A stretch of DNA of 62,000 nt from positions 14,264,019 through 14,326,018 of the forward strand of contig NC_087065.1 of the NCBI RefSeq assembly GCF_963678635.1, given 5' to 3'. This stretch comes from Symsagittifera roscoffensis. Lineage: Eukaryota > Xenacoelomorpha > Acoela > Convolutidae. A program made the position numbers and the translations under genes. Below, piece after piece: positions 46,360 to 58,766 of this stretch. The notes below the pieces were generated by a model. That model was given only the letters and a program-made list of their open reading frames with translations, did not search any database and was not told the origin of the DNA. Within the stretch, counting starts at the first letter, position 1, and each line of letters begins with the position of its first letter.

Positions 46360-47261
46360 GAGCTACCCTAGAACAATGGGATGGAGAAAATTGGGTAACA
46401 TTAGCATTCGCATCCCGAATTTTAAACAACCATGAAAGTAAATATTCGACAAACGGACTTGAATTGTTGGGAGTAGTCTGGGCTACAGAACACTTTAAAA
46501 ATTACTTGTATGGTGCTGAATTTGAAATTGTAACGGACCATAAGACATTGCTATCAGCATTAAATGCAAATCAGGGTAACAAAACTGTGCATAGCAGATT
46601 AACCTGTTGGGTAAACCGACTTTTACCATTTAATTTCAAGATGAAGTACATTCCGGGAAAAGAAAGGGGATTTACAGATTTATTGTCGAGACTACCTACA
46701 GGAAAAGCACTCCCAACATCACACTATGATAGCGAATTTGTAGTGGCTACAGTACAAAAGATTTTAGAAAACCTCTCTGTAAATAGCGATTGTAAAAAGA
46801 ATAATTGTAAAAAGAACGAAGTGTATAATCCATTGGATTTAAATACGATCAGTAACTTGGATTGTAATAATCCAATGGGCGGAAAGAAAGAATTATCGCT
46901 AAGCATCCAACGGTCGTTCTTCTCGAATATTCTGAATTACGTAAACGACACTATCAGAATTTGTAATTCCAATCACTCGCGTTCAGAGTCTTGCACAAGC
47001 AATTGTGTTCCATTAAATTTATCAAAATTTGATTTCAATTACTTTCACTTATCAGACAAAATTTTTTTATTCTTTCTTGCCCAATCAGTACTATTAATCA
47101 ATCAATCATTAAATTCAGATAAGAAAAAACAGTTACAAGAATTTATTACATCGGTCAACTTGTTAAAAATTTCCCTCAGGCCAGAAAAGAAAGGAATCTT
47201 TTTGAATCTTAACAACGATATAATGTCAGACTTACGCAAGAAATTACTGGCCAAGTACTAG
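46360..47261 (+). pseudogene. Ty3 element 2 RNase H and spacer
   Basis: FASRILNNHESKYSTNG, LGVVWATEHFKNYL and VTDHKTLLSALN, then FTDLLSRLPTGK, are RNase H strings as in element 1. The following 170 residues, with many Asn and Ser, are the lineage-specific spacer and have no known domain. Confidence 0.75.
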
Positions 47262-47442
47262 GGAGATCTCAGATTGCCTGACAACCCGTTATCACTCTCA
47301 GATCATTGCTCAAATAAGCTTATTAAACTCATGACGGACGAAAATAAAATCCTCAAGGAGGTAAAAAAAAAAGGCGGTACAGGAAGGCAAACCATTGGAC
47401 AATTTCGGAGCCTAATTAAAAAACTTCCAAAGGGTCATTCAC

Positions 47443-48150
47443 GTGAAAGAAGGACTGTTATTCAACAATAACAAACTGATAGTGCCGGCTGCATTAAGAT
47501 CGCCATTCCTGTCACTTCTTCACGAGACTCACACAGGACAGTTCGGGATGAAAGCCCTGGTAGAAAATATCTGGTGGCCACACCTATACAGAGAGATCTA
47601 CCATCACGGAAAGAATTGCACTCAGTGTATAATGGCCGGTAAGAACCTAAAAGTGTTACTAGGGACGTACAAGACTGAGAAATTACCAATTCTGACCGAA
47701 TCAAATGAAGAAGTAGATTTAGACTTTGCTGGCCCATTGGACAAGAGTTGGGGTAACTCAAAATACTTTTTGTTATGCATTGATCGCTTTTCAAAGTTTC
47801 CGTCTGCAAAGGTAGTGAACAATACCTCGGCTTCTTCAATTTCGACCTTCATGACACATTACTGCCATCTTCACGGATTTCCAAAGTCCATTAGAGCTGA
47901 CCATGGGTCGTGTTTTACTTCGTTTGATTTTAGAAACTTCTGCGAGAAGAACAACATTAATTTAATCCTATGTACGGTCGTCGATCATAAATCCAACGGA
48001 GTAGTAAAAAGACTCGTTTACACTGTCAAAGCTAAGCTACTGGCAATGTCGTTCAACGATCCAAAACCATCCTTAAATACGGCTATTGATAAAATTATTT
48101 GGAGTATACGCTCGACGAAACAATCATCCATTGGATGCTCTCCTTTCTAA
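47443..48150 (+). pseudogene. Ty3 element 2 integrase, catalytic Glu replaced by Lys
   Basis: The zinc region (HETHTGQFG ... CTQCIMAGK), the first Asp (LDFAGPL) and the second Asp (RADHGSCF) are present. The third position reads NGVVKRLVY where NGxVER is expected, so Glu is Lys (codon 48007-48009). The frame ends at 48150, before the normal integrase C-terminus. Confidence 0.85.
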
Positions 48151-49448
48151 AAACATTTTAATAGATCTCCCAATACGTTCTGCAAATCTTTGGTCTCTCA
48201 CGCAATTAGTTTAGATAAGGGGAAATCAATCCTAACGAAGGACAGAGAACAAGACTGGGGGGCTGACGACGCGTTCGAAGATGGCTATCTGGAAGACAGA
48301 GCAATAGATGAAAGAGGGTACGAGAGCGACCTGCTGACAAAGTAGATAGAAATTTCCAGCGAGCCCCACTGTCAAATCTTTTCAGCCAAGGAGGTAACTG
48401 GTTTAGGAAAACAGTTAACAGGAGGGAAGGCGAACCGTATTTTAAACCACTGGGGAGTAAACCTCTGTCAGACACGAAACATACGGTCACATTAGACAAC
48501 GGACATGTGATAGGAAAATCTGACTTAGCTTTCAACAAAATCCAACCGCCAGCTCCTAAGACAGTCTCGGCAAGACCGAATTTGCTAATTAATAGTAATG
48601 ATTTAGCAGGCAAGCGAAAAAGAAACTCCCCTTCGAGACGAGATTCAAATATAGGAGGCCCTTCGACGAGTTACACACCAACGGGTGGAAATACATGCAA
48701 AAAGAGGAGAACATTCATCACGAGCTCGAAAGGTTCAAAATTCGACTTTATTAACCTAGATTCTTCGTTAGAGTTAGACCTTTGGGATAAAGTCATTGAT
48801 GACTACTTGGGTACGGAAGCGGAAACTGTATGTAATACACCGACTGCTAACCTTCATAGTGATTTAGATCAGCCAAGGAGTACCGTACAAAGCCAGTCAA
48901 ACACTCAGACAACAATCAATATACCAACGGGCACAAGTGACGACTCAATTCGAGTGGATAACTCTCCGGAGAAGACAGTGGAGACACCAAAGACCCCAAT
49001 ATCCTCAAAACTTCCTGCAAGAAGAAACCCAGGCCCCCCGAAATTCTACGGTGATAGGCGGTTTATCGACCAAGTGACTCTCGGAACGGAGACCATTAGT
49101 GCAGTAGACTCCGATGACGAACCGCTAATTACGTTCTCCGGCGCAAAGAGTCCACGACCTAATTTAACGTACTGTACGACGTCCCCCTCGGATTATCTTA
49201 CACCCATTGATGAGATCCCACGTCATACGACCCTGGTTGCTGAAACCGCACAAGATCAACTCTCAACACCCTCCTCTCAGGCGACAAGGATCGCATGGGT
49301 ATCGCCACCATTGGTAGAAGTTACCAGTAATACCCAGGATGATGACGGCAGTGACATATCCTTGGGCATTGACACCGATGTAAGACGAGAGGCAGATAAC
49401 TTCCATGCTAGATACAACACTACGGTCCTAAATTCTGAAAACTGTTAA
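48151..49448 (+). pseudogene. Ty3 element 2 post-integrase tail
   Basis: Open frame mainly 48507-49448, preceded by decayed sequence. It shares HTVTLDNGHVIGKSD with the tail of element 1 and is otherwise Ser/Thr/Pro rich. There are no membrane segments, so it is not an envelope. Its function is unknown. Confidence 0.55.
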
Positions 49449-50619
49449 ACTATGGTAACATGATATTTTACGTATTTGCTTTAGCTTTTATCCATTGGAT
49501 AACCCAAAATTTTTTTTTTATTACCTAGTTAGTGATTTAGTTAGTTTGCTTTAATTGTACAAATTCTACATAACCCCAGTTGTACATATCATTTTGTACA
49601 TTCAGTATTGATATCTGTGTAAACCTGTAAGTAGCCTGTATATATTACTATATAATCACCTCCATTGTAATTTGTACTCTCTGTAAAAATCCATTGGTGC
49701 TAAACGTGGTTACTTTTGGTTTCTTCTTTGGCCCTAGTGGAGCGAGGGGAGATGGAGTATATATGTGATATTGGCTACAACGATGAGCGGGCAGATATTA
49801 ATTTTTGTGCAGTGGGGAATGTTGTGATTCAGTATTTTTAGTATGTTATAACTTTGACCTCTATTATCTAATTACGTACCAGTTAATGTTAACTCTACGA
49901 AGTCCAGTGGACTTCGGATCACTAGTTGCTCTTTTTAGACTACAGTCAGTTTTAATTCAACCAATACTTTTATTTTCTTTTAAACTTAGTTAGATACAAT
50001 AGTTACCAGTGGTACATCTTAACTCTTTATTAACAACTTCCGCTGTTAGCTAAAAAATACTTATAAAAAATCTGGTATCGAGTTTACGGATTACATTTTT
50101 AATAGCTTTTTATATATTTTCTATTTATATTTTTGTATATAAAATTCTTCAATGGCATTGAAATGGATCTAGGCTTTTCACTAGTATTTCCAAGGCCAAG
50201 TGTCTGCAAGAAGTAATTTTTTCGGCCATTCCAAATTGTGGTTGTATCCAGTTGCTGTTCGAAAAAGCTCATACCAAACGTTCCATTCTAGCGGAATAAC
50301 GATCAATTTTGAGAGTTATTTATCTGACTATTTGAAGCCTTTTAGACCATTATTCGTTGTCACGACAAAAAAAAGTTCCATGTCTTGATTGCAATCGATC
50401 AGGGAACAATTTGCGGTCACAAGAACTGGTTTGCTTAAAACAGGTCCAGGTCTTGATGGACCCAAAAAAAATGTCAAAAAGCGTTTTCATGCATTCCCGA
50501 GTGTCGAATAAAAGTGAACTTGGTGCAGGTAGTTGGAATTTCGATTTTGGTTGTCACTCTGATGACTTCGAAATAGAAGCCAAATTGAGTTGCGCCAACA
50601 GTTGTAGTAGAAGTGTCAA

Positions 50620-50703
50620 AATTTATTGTTGACGTTTTATCAATGAAGTTAACTTTAATTGCAATTAAAGTTAGCTTCATTGGTAAAACGTCAACAACAA
50701 ATT
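50620..50703. repeat. Near-perfect palindrome, 36-bp core arms
   Basis: The core 50626-50697 has 36-bp arms around a GC centre at 50661/50662. Only two positions mismatch as DNA (near 50640 and 50650), and both become U-G pairs in plus-strand RNA. After one mismatch the arms extend five more pairs on each side. There is no loop between the arms. The minus-strand transcript would have A-C mismatches instead. Confidence 0.9.
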
Positions 50704-51184
50704 GCAATGGAAGAACGTAGATAAGAGGCTGCAGGGGTTTAGGAAATGAGACGTTCAGCGAGTAAGACGATTAGAAAATTGAGTGAAATTTTTTTTACAG
50801 ACTTAAATTAACTTTTGGCTGAGTAATCACTGGCTGTACAACCGCAAATCAGGTCATAAATGTCATAGTTCAATAACTTATGCATTTCAAAGAATGTAAC
50901 TTACTTTTTTGATCTACTGTTTTATAATTAACTTACAATAACAGTTTTGATCAGTTCTGTGATTATTTACTCTTTTTGACTTAATTCAAAGCAAAACAAA
51001 GTTTTGTTGGCTCTGTTCTTGTCGTCAAAGTTCACAAAAAATTACCCGTACCGAGAAATTTTTTTATTTCTGACCTAAAACACATTACCTATAATCTGAA
51101 TTTCCAGAATTTTTTTTTATTTCTCATCTTACTTCTGATCAGGAGTTACTTAAAACTAGGCTATTTCTAGCTAGAAAAAAGTCT

Positions 51185-51256
51185 CGTGGTGGGGCTTGAA
51201 TTCCTACCCTTTAAATTGCTAAACGATTGTGCTCAACACTGGGCCACATGCCTTGG
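51185..51256 (-). ncRNA. tRNA-like or tRNA-derived SINE segment
   Basis: On the minus strand an A-box-like TGGCCCAGTGTTGAGC (within 51230-51245) is followed about 30 nt later by a B-box-like GGAATTCAAGCC (51193-51204). The ends (GGCATGTGG and CCACCACGAG) pair poorly and no clean anticodon stem forms. It is more likely a tRNA relic or SINE head than a working tRNA. Confidence 0.3.
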
Positions 51257-53054
51257 AAAAGATTAATAGTTTTAGCAATCTAATGTAAATAGGACTTGTT
51301 ATAACAAAAGTTAATTTGCATTGTATTGCTACTGCATTGTGTATACTCGAAGCATGTTTATCTCGTTGCGGTTGAGCAGCGAAGTGATTTCTGGTTATTT
51401 TTCCCAGAACTGTTTGTTTCTAAACTAGAAAATGAAATAGATCTTTTCTGCTCAGAGAAAAAGCAGAAAACTTGGTTTGATAATCTATTTAAATTTCTAT
51501 CTAGAAAACAGCCTCCGTTGGCTACGGGAATTGTCTAAGTTCCGTTTCTCTGCGGTCATCTAATTTGCTTGTCGTCTAATTTCTTAGACCCCAGGCTGCA
51601 GAAGTAGCTCAAACAGATTTTTGCCGATACGAGGAGGTGACCGAAGACACAACCCCACGAATATTTTGAAAAGTTCGGTTCAGGTTTTTTTCATTAATCC
51701 AAAGCATAGCGTAGACGCCCTTATTGAACATCTGCTAGTAGATAAAAAACAAATATTTTATCTGAAAAAGCTTCAACATGCTCAAAAAATGTTCCATGCG
51801 CAATTGTAAATATGTGATTAAGTATACACTATCAAACTTGGAGAATCCTGAATCTCTTTATCGTGTTTTTGTTGTAAGCCTTCAAATATGAAACAAAATT
51901 TGATCAACATAACTTGACTTGATAGTGCGGAGGACGCGCAAAAAATAAGTTGTAGCTGGTCAAAGTAGACATTTTCAATGGTCAGAGGCTAGTAGCGATT
52001 ATATTTTTTTGAGGATGCATATTTATTTTTTTTTTGCATCTGATAAAATTATTTGTAATTGCGGCTGGTTTTGGGAGCAGAAGTGTTTATGTGTTTTTAT
52101 AGTAATTTTAAAGTATTTTTCACAAAAAATTTTTTAGTTTTTTTGTTCAAGAAAAACTGTGTTTATTGAAAAATGCAGGTCTCAAGACTTATCTATGAAT
52201 TGAAGTAGACAAAAAAAGACAAAAAAAGCGTACGAGTAATTTTTATTACTTCTTGTAAAACAATTTTTTGAAAACGTAAATGCAAGATGTCGCCTGTGCA
52301 TTTGAGAACCACATAAAAAATGCTGAGCGCAGTCCTGACGGAAACAAATTGTGATGAGCTTCTTAAAAGTTTTTGACCATTTCGTCCTGTTAAAAGACCG
52401 TGCAAAAGTCCGGTAGTTGAACTGTTAAAAAGAATTTTATTAAGGGCAATTAAATTGTCATCGAAATGTTCAAAAACATCTTGGAATTAAGGGCAACCAA
52501 TCAGGATTGTTTTAAAAATTTTCTTGTTAGGAGGATTTACTAGTGGAATCACAAAAATCATTCTGTTGTTGAAAAATTACCAATCGTTGCCTCTTCTAAA
52601 TCACTAGATTTTTCCATTTTCATGAAATAAATGCAATCAAGCTGCGTGCAACACAGTTTGCATCAAAAGTTACAAAGAAGTAGTTTTTGAATAAAAACAA
52701 GAACTTGATGATGAGTCATTAGCAAAACGCAATTATATTTTCGTCAAAAAAGTAAGTGTCTAAGAAGACACAATTTCAAAGAAAATTTTAAGATTAGCAG
52801 TACCAAAAAAGTTTTGGGGTGCGAACTCCTCAGAACCCCCCTCCGCGACTGCCAATTGTTTCCAAAATACCCCCTTTGATATAATTTTACGACATACTTT
52901 TTTTTGACTCACCAACACATTTTAGCTGGCCGAGCAACCCTGAAATTTTCTACGGCATGGTTTTCTGACCGACCGGTCACGGCACAAAAATTAAACAATC
53001 AAAAAGATTAATCGTGGGATCCTAGAAGCGAAACAAAACGTAGTATTTACCCAC

Positions 53055-53060
53055 TTTATT
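53055..53060 (-). terminator. Poly(A) signal of the SLC25A10-like gene
   Basis: AATAAA on the minus strand, about 28 nt after the stop codon. Confidence 0.7.
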
Positions 53061-53087
53061 CTCTCATAAACAAAACAAATTTTACAA

Positions 53088-53711
53088 TCACGTTTGATTT
53101 ACCACAACAATTTGACCGAATGAGTTTTTCAACTGCTCAAGGAACAAAAACGTCAAAATGGTTTGAGGCGCAAGTCGCATGAAAGCCGGTGAAAAGCCTC
53201 TGAAAAACGTTGTTGGTCCAATTTTTAAAGTCTGATAAAAGCAATCTGCCAAACCATTGAACTCTCCTAGTCTCGCATTCATCATTTTTGTTTTTAAAAC
53301 ATCGAGTGGCAATGTAAGAAATGTTGTAATGGCTCCTGCGATGGTCGAGCTGACAAAGTAACATAACTGGTTATCGTTCAATAACCCCAAAATTAAAATT
53401 TTCTCTTTAATTGTGTCATAACTAGTCATTTGACCGATAGACATCAAAGCGCCTCTTGAACTAGTCATCGAACATCCTCCAAATAATCGCATGAAACCTT
53501 CTTCTTTCACAACACGAAACAGACCATCGAAAACGTGTTTGTAGTTGCGTCTTGCAGTTTTTGATGTTTTCATGTCTGTTTGCATGCGAACTACAATCAT
53601 GTCGACTGGCGAAGACATAAGCGCGCTCAAAAACCCAGCACATCCGGATATGGTTATTTTGGCATCGATAGTAATCGGGCTTCCAGAGCAAATGAGGTAG
53701 TTTTTGGAACC
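53088..53711 (-). CDS. SLC25A10: Mitochondrial dicarboxylate carrier-like protein, exon 3 (C-terminal 207 aa)
   Basis: Exon of 624 nt, phase 0, after acceptor GTCTCTCAG. It covers the second and third repeats of a mitochondrial carrier. Typical dicarboxylate-carrier strings are SSPVDMIVVRMQ, RRNYKHVFDGL, SSRGALMSIGQ, LPLDVLKTKMMN and LTFLFLEQLKNSFG. The carrier would exchange dicarboxylates for phosphate or related ions across the inner mitochondrial membrane. The third-repeat signature P-x-D-x-x-K is intact. The exon starts with about 17 residues (GSKNYLICSGSP...) that do not align with the family. Orthology to SLC25A10 is inferred from these motifs; a related SLC25 member (oxoglutarate carrier or UCP group) is less likely. 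Confidence 0.85.
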   Translation of the reverse strand, partial: GSKNYLICSGSPITIDAKITISGCAGFLSALMSSPVDMIVVRMQTDMKTSKTARRNYKHVFDGLFRVVKEEGFMRLFGGCSMTSSRGALMSIGQMTSYDTIKEKILILGLLNDNQLCYFVSSTIAGAITTFLTLPLDVLKTKMMNARLGEFNGLADCFYQTLKIGPTTFFRGFSPAFMRLAPQTILTFLFLEQLKNSFGQIVVVNQT

Positions 53712-53931
53712 CTGAGAGACTCTTTTTCCTCCCTCATGTGAAAAATAAGGTCGTTTTTTGCAATCTATTCTAAGTTCTCATCTTCAGTAGAATTTAAAAA
53801 ATATATATCGAATAAAGTTGAAAAACTTTATAGAAAAATTTTTCTCCATCTCTTCATTGACCCGATCATAAAAGGCAAAAAAAAAGAAACAGTTCAAGAG
53901 TCAATTTCAGCAAAAAGTTTCTTCAAATGAC

Positions 53932-54156
53932 TTGGGTGTTCAGTTTAATAAAAAAAAGAATATAATTGTAGAAGGGAGGAAAAAAGCGTAATGCCTCGTA
54001 GATGGCAAAACGAGTAGTGTTGAATATCATCTGTCGTAAAATGGACGCACTCAATCCACAGTATAGTCCCTGCAGTCCGTCTGATCTGAACACGTGAGCA
54101 AATGTGCGCAGGATGGAGGGGGACTCACTGTATGCGGAGACAGTCTGGAAGTGCAC
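53932..54156 (-). CDS. SLC25A10: Mitochondrial dicarboxylate carrier-like protein, exon 2
   Basis: 225 nt, phase 0 at both ends, with acceptor TTTTTGTTTGCAG at 54157. VHFQTVSAY, GLYCGLSASILRQM and TRFAIYEALR are the end of repeat 1 and the second helix of the carrier. The only GT donor that keeps the frame is at 53931 (CAA followed by GTCATT). This adds about 19 residues (FFPPFYNYIL...) not found in typical family members. The intron to exon 3 is 220 bp. Confidence 0.8.
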
Positions 54157-54459
54157 CTGCAAACAAAAATGACCAGAGCATACTTCGAAACAAGAGTAGC
54201 GACTATCAAACAATTGGCTTAGAAACTTTGAGCACAAGTATCAATTAAAAAAATCTAAAAATCATTAAAAAAAACGTTTCGAATACGAAAATGATCGACC
54301 CGCAGATTACAACATGCTCTGAAAGAATACTCGGTCGAAAATTAAAATATTCCGACAGTTTTTTAAATTTTAAGACGTTTCAGGTGGTTTCTTGCTTAAG
54401 CACGAGACAATTTAGAATCTCTCTAACTACTTCCTACTTCCCCTGGAAATAGAGGGAGG

Positions 54460-54738
<279 letters not shown>

Positions 54739-54741
<3 letters not shown>

Positions 54742-56362
54742 TTCATTTTTTTACTAGGTATTTATGACTTAAGCAAAAAATTAAAATTTTCCGTTTTTTA
54801 AATTTTTTAGGACGCAAAACATCTTAATAGTATGCAATGGCACTTACTAACACGTTATTCAAGCAACTTAGGGCGCCTCAATTCAAAATCAATTGATTTC
54901 TTAGCAAAAGCGAATTCGACCTATTTAATACAAACGTGGAAATGTAGTGCTCCTTATTAATCCCAAGCTCGCAAATTACGTGGCCAAACTGTCACTATAA
55001 AGGCGCAAAGTTTTGTGTCTGTATGGAATTTTTTGTCTGTTCGTGCAAACCAAAACAGCAAAAAAGATGAAAGAAAAGTAGCAAGGTTGCGGATTTCGCA
55101 ACAAATCTGATTTTGACCTGTTGTGGAATCCGCGTACAATTCACAAAATGCAAACTGGCGATATACATCCACATGGTTAAATATAGAAACTCACAAATTT
55201 TGTTTTTTGCATGGTTGAGCTCAGGGTGTTCAAAATTTTTTGGGCTATATCTTGCCTGACTTAAACAACTATGAGCACTTTTTATTTAGTTTTATCCCGG
55301 AAATTTCCAAACATATGAATGAATATTTTTCTGTGCTGAATCAGTTTGAGCAGCAGTCAGAATCATTTTGACCCGTTTTTCTTGACAGTTTGAGAAATTT
55401 CTTGACAGTTAGAGAAAATAGTTTATATGAATCTAAGTCACGACTGAATTATTTTGGCTTTGAAAGAAGGTCAATTTCAGAAAAATCCTGGACGATAGAT
55501 TTTTTCCACCTTTTCTTTTAAAAAGTTTCATATCACTTGCGGATCTAAGATTTTCTCGGAAATAAAGTTTTAAAAAAAACATCAACTTTCGTGAACATCA
55601 GAAAAAGCAAGCCAAACAAAACAAGCCAACAAACAAGCGCTCGCCTTTAAACTTGCATGCAATGGAGTAAACTGTGTCTTTAGAAAAACTTAAGGTCCGT
55701 TGCATGAAACAGACGTTTTTAAGTAGTACCAAACCCAAACAGGAGTCCTGTTGGGTGGCGAGGGATCTCGTTCCTGAGGAAGGTGGGCTGTTTCCCTAAA
55801 TTCGCCCCTATAGTCAGCTAAAACTATAATCGACAAAAATAATTTTTTCAAATATCGTGCCAAAAGTCCATATCGTCCATTTTTTTGAAGATTTTGTTGA
55901 TACAGTCAGCAATCTTAGTGATGTCAAATAAATCTTTTTTTTCCATGATTTTCGCGATTTATACATCACAACTAATAAAAAAATAATAGATATTTTTTCT
56001 AAAAGACGGGGGTTGTAGGGTTTGGACAACTGATAGTACTTTACAGTTGAAACTTCTAAGCACTTCGTAGTACATCTTAGAAATTGGACAGCTTAATTAA
56101 GGCATCACCTGACTAGACCCATCGGGCTTTTTAATTTCCTTGCATATCAGGATTATGTAAATTGACACATGTCTATTGAATAATCTCTCATATGAAAAAA
56201 TTTTTTTTTAATGATTATTAGACACTTCGTCTTTCAATAGATTTCAGGACCATAAGAAAAATAGGTTTCATTTTCCAAATATGAACAGTTAACAATTTGC
56301 TTTTGATTAAAGTGTTGGTTAGTGTAATTTTTTTGGGTCAAAAATGTTTATGTGATGCTTAC
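54739..56362. other. Rest of intron 1 of the carrier gene
   Basis: AT-rich intronic sequence without supported features, apart from a 'gcggatctaagatt' motif near 55540 that also occurs elsewhere in the window. Confidence 0.5.
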
Positions 56363-56524
56363 CTTTACTAGGCTGAATGGGTAGGTGCAACTAGCAGCTG
56401 CAGTTCCAGCCACACCTCCAAAGTACCACTTGCCCACTTTATGCACACTAGCAACCCCACCTACCACATTCGAAGTCATCCCTCCACCCCCCGCTAAGCT
56501 CGACTTGTCTTTGATTGGAGTCAT
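56363..56524 (-). CDS. SLC25A10: Mitochondrial dicarboxylate carrier-like protein, exon 1
   Basis: 162 nt from ATG (56524-56522) to donor GTAAGC at 56362, phase 0. It encodes a Gly-rich N-terminal extension of about 30 residues, then KWYFGGVAGTAAASC, the usual start of the first helix, and YPFSLVK. The first carrier signature normally reads P-x-[DE]-x-x-[KR]; here the acidic residue is Ser. The complete CDS would be 162+225+624 nt (336 aa), longer than the roughly 290 aa of the family. The 2.2-kb intron 1 contains the long GA microsatellite. Confidence 0.8.
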
Positions 56525-58717
56525 AAAAACTGAATTCGTAAAGCGCTGGATAAGAATTTAAAATGAAGAGTAGAAATCGTCACAAAATATGTTTTATATC
56601 TAATTCTGCGCTCCGCTAAGCTTGATCGGTCAAAAGAATCATTTAAAAAAAGTATTGAATTGAATAGTGTAGTAATGATTGTGTTTGAGTTACAATTTTT
56701 TTTGTAAAGTAAAGGCAAAAACTATATAATGGTCGTAAATTGTCAATAAAATCTTGTCATCTCAATAGCCAAAGTTTTTTAATCTGCGAGCAAGTATAGA
56801 AATGACTCTGAACTTTAATTAACAATCATAATTTCGACCTCTTTGTAGTAGTTAGAACATAGTTGAAAGATGCCCGAGGCCATCTTGAACTATGTTCTAA
56901 CTGTTGAAGAGTATGTTTTTGCTCTTTCTGAGGGAAAGATGCCGGAAATATGTGAAAGAGCCCGGAAAAGTGCGCGAAACTATGCAAATGATTTCTTTTT
57001 TCATTCATGCGTTCTAATATTTTATTTTTCATACATGCCTTGTCGTGAAAGAACATGTGTGAAAGAGCAAAAACAAAGTGTTCGTTCCGACCACTTCGCA
57101 AAGTAGGAAGGAACCACTTCGCAAAGTGCTTTTTCAAAAAATAAATTTCAGACTGTATTTCCAATTCAGTTCTTCTAAAAATTTTCAATGCTTTCCTTAT
57201 TATTAAATGGGTTAATTAGCCATTTCAATCACCTTTTGCTCTGTAAAAAAACCAGCAACGAAAAAACTCATGATCAAAACGTTCGAAAAAATTATGAAAC
57301 TTTTCAAATAATATGATTTCTTCATTTTTGATATTTTGTTTTAAAAAATGCGTGGTCGGAACCTTCTGTGCTATTTGTACAACATCTGGCTATTTTTGTT
57401 TTACAGGAATTAAAGGTCGGATCTCGATTTTGGTTGGAAGAAACTTTTTTTTTAAATTGCGTTTTCATTGATGAATCAAAACTTTCAATTGCTGAGTTGC
57501 ATTTCTCATTGAATGCTCTACATTTTCAAACTGAAGACCAGAATATTGAAAAACGTGCTTAGTCTGGAAGAAAGGCTAGAACTAGCACATACGTTAGTTA
57601 CAATATAAATGAGGCTATAAATCAAAACACGGCGACCATATACCAATATAATTTATATACCAACCAACACCAACTACCATTACATTTACGAACGCATGCA
57701 AAAGCAGTCGGGTAACAGACAGCACATTTCAGAGGCCTTTTCTTGTACTTTACTGACCTTCAGTTTGTTGGTTAAATTACGTGAAAGGCACTACGATATT
57801 TGAACCAGAAGAGCCGCTCTAGTTTCAAGTATCATTTGAACTCTTGACATACTATTTGCTGTACAACTGAGGCCAAAGGTTAAGCATATCTTAGTCTTTT
57901 GAACTGAATACTTCTTCAATTATTAATTTGGATTTTTTCTCTTTTTTTTGTTCCGAATTTAAAAGAAAGTGACGCTATACTTGTGTAGTTTTAGCATGCG
58001 GTTTTCTGGTCTCTATTTTTTGCCGATTGAATCGGGCTGTAGTTGTTGAAGTATCATTTTCCTTATTGTACTTGGACTTTTCGATCGGTTTTGAGGCCAT
58101 ACATTTACTGCAGTGTTCATGCCTGCTGGAGATTGATGAAAACTGACAGAAAATATTTTGAATTGTTTTATGGATGTAACAAAATTTTTCTCCGCCTATC
58201 CGCGGTAGCTTGTGGTTGCCAAGCAAAACGCAGGCCTCAAATTTGACGCAATTTTCTTGAATGACAGGCAAACTGGTGAGAACAAGCTGACAAGCAGACA
58301 GTGAGCTGAATGGCAGGCAACTAAAAAAAGTAAAACAATTGAAAGTTTTTTTTTAATTTTGAGCAATTTTAAAGTTAATTCTTATGTTATTGAGGGGACC
58401 AATTTATGGAAGATTCCAATCAATCAGAATCAGTTTACGTTCGACTTGTATAAAAACGAATTCGAAACTACGAGAGAATGATCTGTTAACAATACAGCCC
58501 GGGACGAGGTGTATTATGTTACTTGCCCCCTTTGTTCTGCTCTTGGGGCTGTCTCGTCAGTTCGATACGATCACAACCATTTCCAATGGTAATTGAAATC
58601 AGAAAACATAAGTCCATTACAGAAGGCTCTAAGTGGCCAGAATGAACTCTAATAATCAAATGATAAGAAAAAGTCCGCGATTTATCAGCACAATTGCCTA
58701 ATTGCAATTTAATTTCC

Positions 58718-58720
<3 letters not shown>

Positions 58721-58766
<46 letters not shown>
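58721..58766. repeat. (TC)n microsatellite
   Basis: Pure TC dinucleotide run of about 22 units. Confidence 0.95.

Larger units (their letters stand above)
43930..49448 (+). mobile_element. Ty3-type retrotransposon, element 2 (older copy, LTRs not recognised)
   Basis: It has the same domain order and the same tail motif as element 1, but is clearly diverged from it. The gag starts inside the capsid, so the 5' end is missing. A purine-rich run at 49743-49756 (GCGAGGGGAGATGG) about 300 bp after the last frame sits where element 1 has its polypurine tract, so the start of a 3' LTR may lie near 49760; I cannot confirm it. Frameshifts and stops break gag and pol, and the integrase catalytic Glu is Lys. 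Confidence 0.8.
49449..53054. other. No gene supported; contains a palindrome and a tRNA-like segment
   Basis: AT-rich intergenic DNA. The only structures I can support are the palindrome at 50620-50703 and the Pol III-like segment at 51185-51256. The open frames lack family motifs or splice signals. Confidence 0.5.

Noticed and set aside
49743-50090. 3' LTR of Ty3 element 2
   Set aside because: A polypurine-like run is in the right place, but without a 5' partner or clear TG...CA ends the LTR cannot be delimited; mentioned only as a possibility.
57975-58271. 98-aa Cys-rich minus-strand frame ending KTTQV
   Set aside because: Plausible composition, but no family, start context or clear splice acceptor; kept only as a note in the intergenic entry.
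58519-58596. Short signal-peptide-like first exon (MLLAPFVLLLGL) before a GT donor
   Set aside because: A hydrophobic run followed by GTAATT can occur by chance in this DNA, and no second exon was found.
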